From positions 2,046,001-2,110,000 of the forward strand of contig NZ_CP043626.1 of the NCBI RefSeq assembly GCF_008807415.1: DNA of 64,000 nt, in the 5' to 3' direction. The stretch comes from Pseudomonas denitrificans (nom. rej.). Lineage in GTDB: Bacteria > Pseudomonadota > Gammaproteobacteria > Pseudomonadales > Pseudomonadaceae. The translations under genes and the position numbers were made by a program. Under the pieces are notes generated by a model that was not told the origin of the DNA, searched no databases, and worked only from the letters and a program-made list of their open reading frames with translations. Within the stretch, counting starts at the first letter, position 1; every line of letters begins with the position of its first letter. Below are positions 47,440-54,491 of this stretch, piece by piece.

Positions 47440-48271
47440 TCAGCCGTCGGTGGAGCGGCTGAGCGCTTCCCAGTGGCTGATCTCCTCCTGCAGGGCTGAA
47501 AGCTTCTGCCGCACCAGCCCCAGCGCGTCGCTCCCCAGCAGCAGATGCCGTGGCGGCAGTGGCGCTTCGATCGCCGCCAGCATCGCTTGCGCGGCTTTCT
47601 GCGGGTCGCCCAGCTGCTTGCCGCTCTTTTCCTGCCGCGCCTGGCGCACCGGTCGAACAGCGCGTCGTAGTCGGCGATGGAGCGCGGGCTGCGCACCATG
47701 GAGCGCCCGGCCCAATCGGTGCGGAAGGAACCCGGCGCCACGGCGGTCACCGCGATGCCGAAACCCTCGACTTCCTTGCCCAGCGCGTCGCTGATCCCCT
47801 CCAGGGCGAACTTGCTGCCGCAGTAGTAAGCGATGCCCGGCATCGTGATGTAGCCGCCCATCGAGGTGATGTTGAGGATGTGGCCGCGCCGGCGCTGGCG
47901 CATGTAGGGCAGCACGGCCTGGAGCATCGCCACGGCGCCGAAGACGTTCACCTCGAACTGCCGGCGCATCGCCTCCAGTGGCGACTCCTCGAGAATGCCT
48001 TCGTGACCGTAGCCGGCGCTGTTCACCAGCACGTCCAGCGGGCCGACGCTGGCTTCGACTTCCTCGACCACGCCGGGATGGCGTCGAAGTCGGTCACGTC
48101 GAGCAGGCGGCCGAAGGCCTGGCCGGGCGCCAGTGCTTCCAGTTCGGCGCGGGCCTGCTCGGTGCGTACCGTACCCACCACGCGATGTCCGGCGGCGAGC
48201 GCCGCGTGGGCCAGGGCCAGGCCGAAGCCGCTATTGGCGCCGGTGATCAGCAGGGTCTTGGGAGATGACAT
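47440..48271 (-). CDS. SDR oxidoreductase, two apparent frameshifts
   Basis: Classical short-chain dehydrogenase of about 277 residues once repaired. The cofactor motif is LLITGANSGFGLALA, then LVNSAGYGHEG, the catalytic Ser in LNITSMGGYITMPG and Tyr-Lys in YYCGSKFALEG. Frame breaks occur at the GGG run 48075-48077 (DFDAIP joined to GVVEEVEASVG) and at the GG pair 47651-47652 (DYDALFD joined to PVRQARQEKSG); adding one base at each gives a normal protein. The start ATG 48271 follows GGAG. It is divergent from an AraC regulator, a common regulator-target pairing. Confidence 0.83.
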
Positions 48272-48363
48272 GGGGTGACTCCATTGCAGGGGGAATGAGT
48301 GCACAATACGCAGCCTCACCTCCCTTTCAGAGACCTCAAGCTCTGTCTTTATTGCCTGATTCT

Positions 48364-49329
48364 ATGAATGCCGATATCGACACTCCCAGCAGTGAGCAGG
48401 CGCGCATGGTCGCCCTGATCGCCGCATTGGCTCCGCAGGAGGGCTACAACCTCACCGCACTGCCAAGCGTGCGCCTGCTCCGCTCGAACCGACCGCTGGC
48501 GCGCACTCCGGTGCTCTACGATCCCGGCATCGTGATCGTCTGCCAGGGCTGCAAGCGCGGCTATTTCGGCGATGAAACCTACGTCTACGACGCACAGCAC
48601 TACCTGGCCGTCGCAGTGCCGGTGCCCTTCACCATGGAAACCTACGCCACACCAGAGCGTCCGCTGCTGGCCATCTACCTGCACCTGGACTTCCAGCTCG
48701 CCGCCGAGCTGATGCTGCAGATCGACCAGCACAGCCTCCAGCTGGGCCAGCCACCCGCAGAAACCGCCCCGCGCAGCCTGTTCTCCAGCCCGATGGACCC
48801 GGCACTGACACAGTCCGTGCTGCGCTTCCTCGAAGCGCTGGGCGATCCGCTGGAGGCCGCCATCCTCGCGCCGGCCCTGCTGCGCGAGCTGTACTTCCGC
48901 GTGCTGACCGGCGCACAGGGCAATGCCATGCGCGCGGCGCTGGCCATGCGTGGTCGCTTCGGCAACATTGCGAGGGCCCTGCAGCGCATCCATACGGACT
49001 ACGCACAACCCCTCGACCTGCCGCAGTTGGCCAGCGAGGCCGGCATGAGCGTTCCGTCATTCCACAGCCATTTCAAGGTCATTACCCGCACCTCCCCCAT
49101 GCAGTACCTCAAGTGCACGCGGCTGCACCAGGCGCGGCTGCTGATCGTACGCCAGGGCATGACGGCTCAGGCGGCGAGCCTGGCCGTCGGCTACGCCAGC
49201 GCCTCGCAGTTCAACCGCGAGTTCAAGCGCCTGTTCGGCCGTACGCCCCTGGCGGAGGCGCAGCGCATGCGGGAGAACTTCGCGATTCCGCCGGCGCAGG
49301 AAGGTTCGGCTTTTGTCTCGTCCCACTGA
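48364..49329 (+). CDS. AraC-family regulator, AraC_N type
   Basis: A 321-residue AraC regulator. The N-terminal domain has the AraC_N signature (PVLYDPGIVIVCQGCKRGYF). The two-HTH DNA-binding domain covers about 210-305 (LPQLASEAGMSVPSFHSHFK, then AASLAVGYASASQFNREFKR). It is divergent from the SDR gene and probably activates it. ATG 48364 has no strong Shine-Dalgarno sequence; the Met of MVALIAAL fifteen codons later is an alternative start. Confidence 0.87.
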   Translation: MNADIDTPSSEQARMVALIAALAPQEGYNLTALPSVRLLRSNRPLARTPVLYDPGIVIVCQGCKRGYFGDETYVYDAQHYLAVAVPVPFTMETYATPERPLLAIYLHLDFQLAAELMLQIDQHSLQLGQPPAETAPRSLFSSPMDPALTQSVLRFLEALGDPLEAAILAPALLRELYFRVLTGAQGNAMRAALAMRGRFGNIARALQRIHTDYAQPLDLPQLASEAGMSVPSFHSHFKVITRTSPMQYLKCTRLHQARLLIVRQGMTAQAASLAVGYASASQFNREFKRLFGRTPLAEAQRMRENFAIPPAQEGSAFVSSH

Positions 49330-49513
49330 CCATCCACCGCCTTTCAGGCGATTGCTTCATCTGCCGATAATTCGAGCATTAATTGCTTGATAATTCACTT
49401 TCCAGCACTCTAACGCCGATTATCCGCCAGAAGATTCACTTAAAATGCAAGCTCCACCAGGAGCTCCGCATGAAACCGCTCGACACCTCCACTCGCACCG
49501 AAGGCAGCCCGTC

Positions 49514-50260
49514 ATGACCTGCGCCCTCTCTCTCGAAGCGCTGGCCTACGACCATCAGGATGGCGAAGAAATCCTGCCCCACTGCCATCCCCAGGCGCAG
49601 CTGATCCACTCGATCTCCGGCGTGATGCTGGTCGGCGCGGCGCAGAAGAACTGGGTGGTACCGGCCGGCCATGCGCTGTGGGTGCCGCCGGGCAACGAGC
49701 ACCAGATCCGCATGTTCGGCAACGTGCGCATGCGCACCCTGTTCATGCCCGCTTCCACCTGGCCCTGGGGCGGCCAGCAGTGCCAGCTGATCGCGGTAAC
49801 GCCACTGCTGCGGGAACTGCTCGTGGCCGCCAGTGCCGTACCGGCTGACGCCGGCAACGAGCACCGCCGCCGTTGCCTGCATGAACTGCTGCTGGTGGAG
49901 ATGGACGCGGCGCAGACGGTCGGCATCCACCTCGCCATGCCGCAGGACCCGCGCCTGCTGCGGCTGTGCAACGCGGTGATTGGCGCACCGGCGGACGAAA
50001 CCGGCATGGAAGACTGGGCGCAGCAACTGAACATGAGCAGCCGCACCCTCGCCCGGCTGTTCCAGCGCGAGCTGGGAATGAATTTCGGCGACTGGCGCAC
50101 CCGCGTGCGCATGGTCCTCAGCCTGCAACGCCTGATCGCCGGCGCGTCGGTGCTGGAAGTGGCGCTGGAGCACGGCTACCAGAGCCCGAGTGCGTTCTCG
50201 CAGACCTTCAAGCGGGTTCTCGGTCGGTTGCCCAGCCAGTATCGGGCGGAGCGGCTTTGA
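49514..50260 (+). CDS. AraC-family regulator, cupin type
   Basis: A 248-residue AraC regulator with an N-terminal cupin sensor (LPHCHPQAQLIHSISGVMLV) and a C-terminal AraC HTH domain (MEDWAQQLNMSSRTLARLFQ, then VLEVALEHGYQSPSAFSQTF). The start ATG 49514 follows AAGG-CAG at proper distance; a longer frame upstream lacks family similarity. No neighbouring structural gene is an obvious target: the next gene downstream is convergent. The upstream 184-base gap is AT-rich. Confidence 0.87.
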   Translation: MTCALSLEALAYDHQDGEEILPHCHPQAQLIHSISGVMLVGAAQKNWVVPAGHALWVPPGNEHQIRMFGNVRMRTLFMPASTWPWGGQQCQLIAVTPLLRELLVAASAVPADAGNEHRRRCLHELLLVEMDAAQTVGIHLAMPQDPRLLRLCNAVIGAPADETGMEDWAQQLNMSSRTLARLFQRELGMNFGDWRTRVRMVLSLQRLIAGASVLEVALEHGYQSPSAFSQTFKRVLGRLPSQYRAERL

Positions 50261-50331
50261 GCCTTAGCGTCCTATTTTTTCAACCCCGCCAAACTCCCGA
50301 TTAGAACTCGGTTAGCCGCTGACTCGGCGGA

Positions 50332-50607
50332 TCAGCTCTTCCTGAATCCGGGCAATCCGTTGGCGGCACGCCACTCCTTCACTGTGCGTGTAATTCCCTC
50401 TGCTGAGTCATCAGCCCCCGGCTCGGGGTAGTAAATCAAGTCGGAGCCAGCAGGGTGTTGGCTCACCTTTCGAAAGTGCAATAACAGCACATCAGCCATC
50501 TCATCAGATTCTGATGCATCCTCTTCAAAGAGGTCTTCTAGAAGTTGGATAAACTCAGCTTCCGTGTAGTCCGAGAAGCTTTCCTTCAGAATGTCGTACT
50601 TAGCCAT
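50332..50607 (-). CDS. Colicin/pyocin DNase immunity protein
   Basis: A 91-residue immunity protein of the colicin E2/E7/E8/E9 - S-pyocin group. The family signature is clear: HPAGSDLIYYPEPGADDSAE, and the end reads VKEWRAANGLPGFRKS. The acidic helix FIQLLEDLFEEDASESDE is the specificity region. It would bind the HNH DNase domain of the protein encoded 3 bases upstream and block it in the producing cell. Confidence 0.93.
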   Translation of the reverse strand: MAKYDILKESFSDYTEAEFIQLLEDLFEEDASESDEMADVLLLHFRKVSQHPAGSDLIYYPEPGADDSAEGITRTVKEWRAANGLPGFRKS

Positions 50608-50610
50608 GTG

Positions 50611-52224
50611 CTACTTGCTCTTTCTGTGCAGGGTGATGTGATTCCTTGGCGTGTTGACGCGGAGATTGTCTACGTCATAAACCTCGCCACCATCCGTAAC
50701 TCTGTCCACGTGGTGCAACTCAAATGATTGCCTCCCGCCCACCATGTCAACTTCACGTACACGTGGGGCTTTGCCTTTCTGCATACGCTGAAGGTTCTTC
50801 CGGGTGGATTTAGCGACCAGCTCTGAGTCTTTCGCTACGGCCTTCCAAAGCGCCCTCCTGAACGAGTTAAAACTATTAAAGCTTTTCCCACGCAACTCAT
50901 TAGCAACACTCGCTGGAATCGGCGCTCCGAGCCCTTCAGCTGCCCCTAGCAACCAGATTCCAGACACATATTCCCCAGCACCTCTCACTGTCCCCGGCTC
51001 ATGCCGGGCATTCATCACGATGTAGAGCGGAGCAATCCCGGAGCCTGCGGGGAACACGAGAATGAAGTCTCGATACTCAGGCGGGTAGATCGGGTTGACG
51101 ATGAGGGTATCGGCCTGTTCCACAGGCGGATAGATCGTGATCTGCGGCGCCTGGGGTGCAGCTTCCAAGGCTGGAATGCCCAGCGTGTCGGCAGGATTGG
51201 CAGCAGGCGTCCAGATCAGCCCAATCCCATCTCCCAAGTCGGCAACCATCTGGCTACCAGTCGGTTTGAACTGAACAACGGGGATCATTTCCCAATCGCT
51301 GCGTAGCTGCGTGTTGAAGCCGTAGCCTTTCAGCTTGCCGTCTGGTTGCTGCTCTACACGAATGCGTACACGGGTTCGCCCCTGTCTCATTGTGCGAAGT
51401 TGCTCTTCCGTGTAGAGGGCGCTGTCCCCCAGGCTGGACGGCCAGAGCATCGCAACAACGCCAAGGAGAGCGCCCCCGACAACGCCTCCCGTGAGGATGC
51501 CACCACCGACTGCACGGCCACCAACTCCTGCCGCAACCCGACCACAACTGGCCACTGCTCCGCCAGCGGAAACGACGTCGCAAAGACCGCCACAGGACTC
51601 TTGCGGCCCCGCCGGAGCAAGCCCGCGTAACACCAGGGATCCGAAACCTGTAGGGAGGTTTCCGCTGATCTTCCTGAGCGGCACCTTACCGTGGTCGTCC
51701 GCCTCACGGCCCCCGAGCAGTACGAGGTTCCCGTAGTCGCTCGCGTTGTCGACAGGAAACGCACCCGACGAGGTGCTGTAGTCGATCACCGAATCGGGCA
51801 GCTTGCTGCACTTGGCGAACACACACGCCGTACGCGGGAAAATTTGAGGATCAACAAACTTTGCTGTGCCAGCAGACGATGCAGGTGCCACGGAGTGTGC
51901 CGGCGAGCTCGTAGCCCCACCGCTAGCCGTCGTCGCGCCGCCCCGGCGCGATTGATAGGTTGCCGAATACAACGATGGGATAAAGCGCGCCCTGCACGCG
52001 CAACTGCTGAGGCTATCTAATGTACCGGCAACGATTCTGCCGTGACTTTTGATATAGGAAATCCCGCCAATGATCTGGTAGACCTTGCCGTCCTTGCCGC
52101 AGCTGACTCGGTCACCCTCCCGCGCATGTGCAATGCCGAACATCATGACGCGGGAGTCAGCTTCCAGCACCTGCCCCCCACACGTCGTCCTATCGCCCAA
52201 CCGAATGAAGTGCCCAACCGCCAT
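50611..52224 (-). CDS. PAAR - pyocin S - HNH DNase effector
   Basis: A 537-residue modular toxin. Residues 1-90 form a PAAR domain (GHFIRLGDRTTCGGQVLEAD, SCACRARF), the tip of a type VI secretion spike. A Gly/Ala-rich linker with possible membrane segment (about 200-245) follows, then a pyocin-S type domain (about 255-440, including RVRIRVEQQPDGKLKGYGF and PIYPPEYRDFILVFPAGSG). The C-terminal colicin-type HNH nuclease has FELHHVDRVTDGGEVYD with His504-His505 and NHITLHR with His529 and His533, matching the metal and catalytic His of colicin E9. With the immunity gene 3 bases downstream, it is a complete toxin-immunity unit. No VgrG or adaptor gene is in the window. Confidence 0.92.
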   Translation of the reverse strand: MAVGHFIRLGDRTTCGGQVLEADSRVMMFGIAHAREGDRVSCGKDGKVYQIIGGISYIKSHGRIVAGTLDSLSSCACRARFIPSLYSATYQSRRGGATTASGGATSSPAHSVAPASSAGTAKFVDPQIFPRTACVFAKCSKLPDSVIDYSTSSGAFPVDNASDYGNLVLLGGREADDHGKVPLRKISGNLPTGFGSLVLRGLAPAGPQESCGGLCDVVSAGGAVASCGRVAAGVGGRAVGGGILTGGVVGGALLGVVAMLWPSSLGDSALYTEEQLRTMRQGRTRVRIRVEQQPDGKLKGYGFNTQLRSDWEMIPVVQFKPTGSQMVADLGDGIGLIWTPAANPADTLGIPALEAAPQAPQITIYPPVEQADTLIVNPIYPPEYRDFILVFPAGSGIAPLYIVMNARHEPGTVRGAGEYVSGIWLLGAAEGLGAPIPASVANELRGKSFNSFNSFRRALWKAVAKDSELVAKSTRKNLQRMQKGKAPRVREVDMVGGRQSFELHHVDRVTDGGEVYDVDNLRVNTPRNHITLHRKSK

Positions 52225-52400
52225 GTTCGTTCCCTGAGTGAAGGAATGGAGAAGCGAACATAGGCAGTTTGTTATTGGATCGAATGCAGGACTGGTCCTG
52301 AACTCCTGTCGGCCCTCACTTGCTCGATCTGTAGGAGCAAGGCGCGCATGAACTCCCCAACCTCCTTGCCCGGTTCGTTATGCGTCGACCTGAGCCCCTT

Positions 52401-52437
52401 CCTGGCGACCTGGGCACTTTAGCCCTGAGTCGCCAGG
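52401..52437 (-). terminator. Long hairpin between secreted-protein and effector genes
   Basis: CCTGGCGAC (52401-52409) pairs with GTCGCCAGG (52429-52437), with an inner GGGC/GCCC pairing. It lies 14 bases after the stop of the small secreted protein gene and probably ends its transcript. Confidence 0.6.
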
Positions 52438-52451
52438 ATCACGCACCCGAA

Positions 52452-52856
52452 TTACTCGATACCGAAGCGGATGCTGTAGTCCACCTTGGTCCCGCGGCGG
52501 GCGGTGGCGCGCATCTGGTAGACCTGCACGCTGTAGGTGCCAGAGGCCGGCAGCGCGCCGCTCCAGTCCTGGCCCACGGCGCCGCTGCCCAGAGCGGTGG
52601 ATTCACCCGGCTCGTTGCCCGGTGCGTAGAGGTGGAAGTTGGCGTTGTTGCTGCCGCTGACAGCGACTTTCATGTGCTGCCCGGCCTTGGCCGACAGGGT
52701 GTAGACGACCGTGTCATAGCCCTTGAAGCTGCCTTTGACGGTGGTGCTGCTCGCGCCCTTGGTGAAGTGCACCGGGACCGTGGTGACGGTATCGGCGGCC
52801 AGCGCGAGTGCCGGCGTGGCACTGAGCAGGCAGAACAGCAGCAGGGAGGTTTTCAT
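52452..52856 (-). CDS. Small secreted PPC-like beta-sandwich protein
   Basis: A 134-residue exported protein: signal peptide MKTSLLLFCLLSATPALALA, then a single domain with repeated beta-strands (SFKGYDTVVYTLSAKAGQHM, ANFHLYAPGNE, PASGTYSVQVYQM) resembling bacterial pre-peptidase C-terminal (PPC) domains. ATG 52856 is chosen because AGGAT lies 8 bases upstream; an ATG three codons earlier is too close to it. Similar stand-alone proteins have been described as lysozyme-inhibitor-like, but no specific function can be assigned here. Confidence 0.8.
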   Translation of the reverse strand: MKTSLLLFCLLSATPALALAADTVTTVPVHFTKGASSTTVKGSFKGYDTVVYTLSAKAGQHMKVAVSGSNNANFHLYAPGNEPGESTALGSGAVGQDWSGALPASGTYSVQVYQMRATARRGTKVDYSIRFGIE

Positions 52857-52886
52857 GGTGATCATCCTGTGGTCAGGGGTTGGAAA

Positions 52887-54443
52887 TCATGAGGCCGCCA
52901 GCCAGGTCTGGCCGGCGAGGTAAGCGAGGAATTCGTTGAGCGGCATCGCCTTGCCGAACAGCCAGCCCTGGCCGTACTGCACGCCGCGCTGACGCAGGTA
53001 CTGCAGTTGCTCGTCGGTCTCGACGCCTTCGGCCACCATCCGCAGCGCCAGCTGGCGAGCCATGGCGATGGTGTGGTCGGTCACCGGGCAAGGCGCGCCG
53101 TCCGACAGCGACTGGACGAAAGAGCGGTCGATCTTCAGCAGGTCCAGTGGCAGGCGCCGCAGGTACTGCAGGCTGGAGTAACCGGTGCCGAAGTCGTCCA
53201 GGGCGATCGGGTGGCCCGCCTCGCGGCTTTGCGCCAGTGTCCGGTGCGCGGCGTCGATACTCAACAGGCAGCTTTCGGTCACTTCCAGCCAGATGTCGCC
53301 GGGATCGATGCCCGCCTGCTGCCGTGCTTCGACCAGGTGCGGCAGGAAGTTCCCGCTTGCCACGTCGAGTGCCGAGAGGTTGATCGAGACATGCTGCAAC
53401 TGCCCCGAAGCGAGGCTGGCGCCCAGGTCGCGGCAGACCGTCGAGATCACCTGCGCGGTGATCGACTCGACCAGGCCACTGGATTCGGCCAGGGGCAGGA
53501 AGCTCTCAGGCAGGGTCACCGAGCCGTCCTTGCGACGCCAGCGCACGAGCGCTTCGGCGCCGATGCAGCGGCCATCGCGCAGGTCGAGGATGGGCTGGTA
53601 GAAGGCAGTGAACTCATTGTTCGCCACGGCCCGTGTCAACACTGCCAGTGGCGACAGATAGGCACGCACGCGACGTGCAACCACCCAGCACCACAGGCCG
53701 GAAAGCAGCAGGGCCAGCGGCGTGAGCATGAGCAGCTCCCACCACAGGTCGCGGACCAGGGCCTCGCGACTGACCGCAGCCACCGTCTGCCAGTTGCCAT
53801 GGTTGACCCGCGTATAGAGGTAACCACCCCGCAGCGCAGAGTGCGGCTCGCTATGGATGCGCGTGAGGACCTGGGCAAAGCCGGCGGCCGGCGTGCCCAG
53901 CCAGTGCCCTGCCGGTGTGCCCAGGGCCAGGCTGACGCCGGGCGCGAGGGAGGTTTCGAGGAAGTGCTCGGGGTCGATCAGCAGGTTGAACGCCGCATCG
54001 CGCAAGGCCAGCATGGGTTTGGCTGGCGCCATGAACGGCTGCACGTTGATCGACACGCCCATGCCTTCGCGAGTGCGGAAGTCTTCCGGCCAACGCTCTG
54101 CCGGACGACCGACCAGGCCCCAGGAACTGCAGACGAACACCTCTTCCTCGACGTAGCCGACCGCCTTCACCGCCAGCGTGTCGATGGCCAGCAGACGCAT
54201 CTGTTCGATGCCCTCCGCCGAGCAGGGTGGCAGCGGTGAGCGGTTCAGTTCGCGAAGCGTCGCCGCGGCCTGGGCGAAGGTATTGTCCGCCCGTTGCGAG
54301 GCGAGCCGGGCCAGCGTTTCCAGGCGTTCCGCGGTGTGTTGCACGACCAGATGCCAGGCCAGGTAGCCGGTGCCGGTCAGTACCAGAGCGACACCCAGCA
54401 GGCTGGCGAGGGTGCCGGTCCTGACGATGCGAGCGCGACTCAT
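52887..54443 (-). CDS. CSS-EAL cyclic-di-GMP phosphodiesterase
   Basis: A 518-residue membrane enzyme with a periplasmic CSS sensor between two transmembrane helices (about 10-32 and 236-257). The CSS motif is at 105-107 (FVCSSWGL), with a partner Cys at 74, the pair whose disulfide state controls related E. coli phosphodiesterases. The EAL domain (about 270-512) has GAEALVRW (EAL at 297-299), LEVTESCL, ALDDFGTGYSS, KIDRSFV and VAEGVET, so all catalytic residues are present. It should lower cyclic-di-GMP in response to periplasmic redox state. It lies between the small secreted protein and the autotransporter. Confidence 0.92.
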   Translation of the reverse strand: MSRARIVRTGTLASLLGVALVLTGTGYLAWHLVVQHTAERLETLARLASQRADNTFAQAAATLRELNRSPLPPCSAEGIEQMRLLAIDTLAVKAVGYVEEEVFVCSSWGLVGRPAERWPEDFRTREGMGVSINVQPFMAPAKPMLALRDAAFNLLIDPEHFLETSLAPGVSLALGTPAGHWLGTPAAGFAQVLTRIHSEPHSALRGGYLYTRVNHGNWQTVAAVSREALVRDLWWELLMLTPLALLLSGLWCWVVARRVRAYLSPLAVLTRAVANNEFTAFYQPILDLRDGRCIGAEALVRWRRKDGSVTLPESFLPLAESSGLVESITAQVISTVCRDLGASLASGQLQHVSINLSALDVASGNFLPHLVEARQQAGIDPGDIWLEVTESCLLSIDAAHRTLAQSREAGHPIALDDFGTGYSSLQYLRRLPLDLLKIDRSFVQSLSDGAPCPVTDHTIAMARQLALRMVAEGVETDEQLQYLRQRGVQYGQGWLFGKAMPLNEFLAYLAGQTWLAAS

Positions 54444-54491
54444 GATGGGTCTCCAGAGGGCGCACGGCGTGCGCCCGAGCGGGATGGTCGA

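Noticed and set aside
47440..48271. Calling the SDR and the other frameshifted genes pseudogenes
   Set aside because: All breaks are one-base losses in G or C runs with otherwise perfect conservation of active-site residues on both sides, which fits sequence error better than decay.
50611..52224. Part of a T6SS gene cluster
   Set aside because: Neighbouring genes are AraC regulators and a small secreted protein. No tss, hcp, vgrG or clpV gene is in the window.
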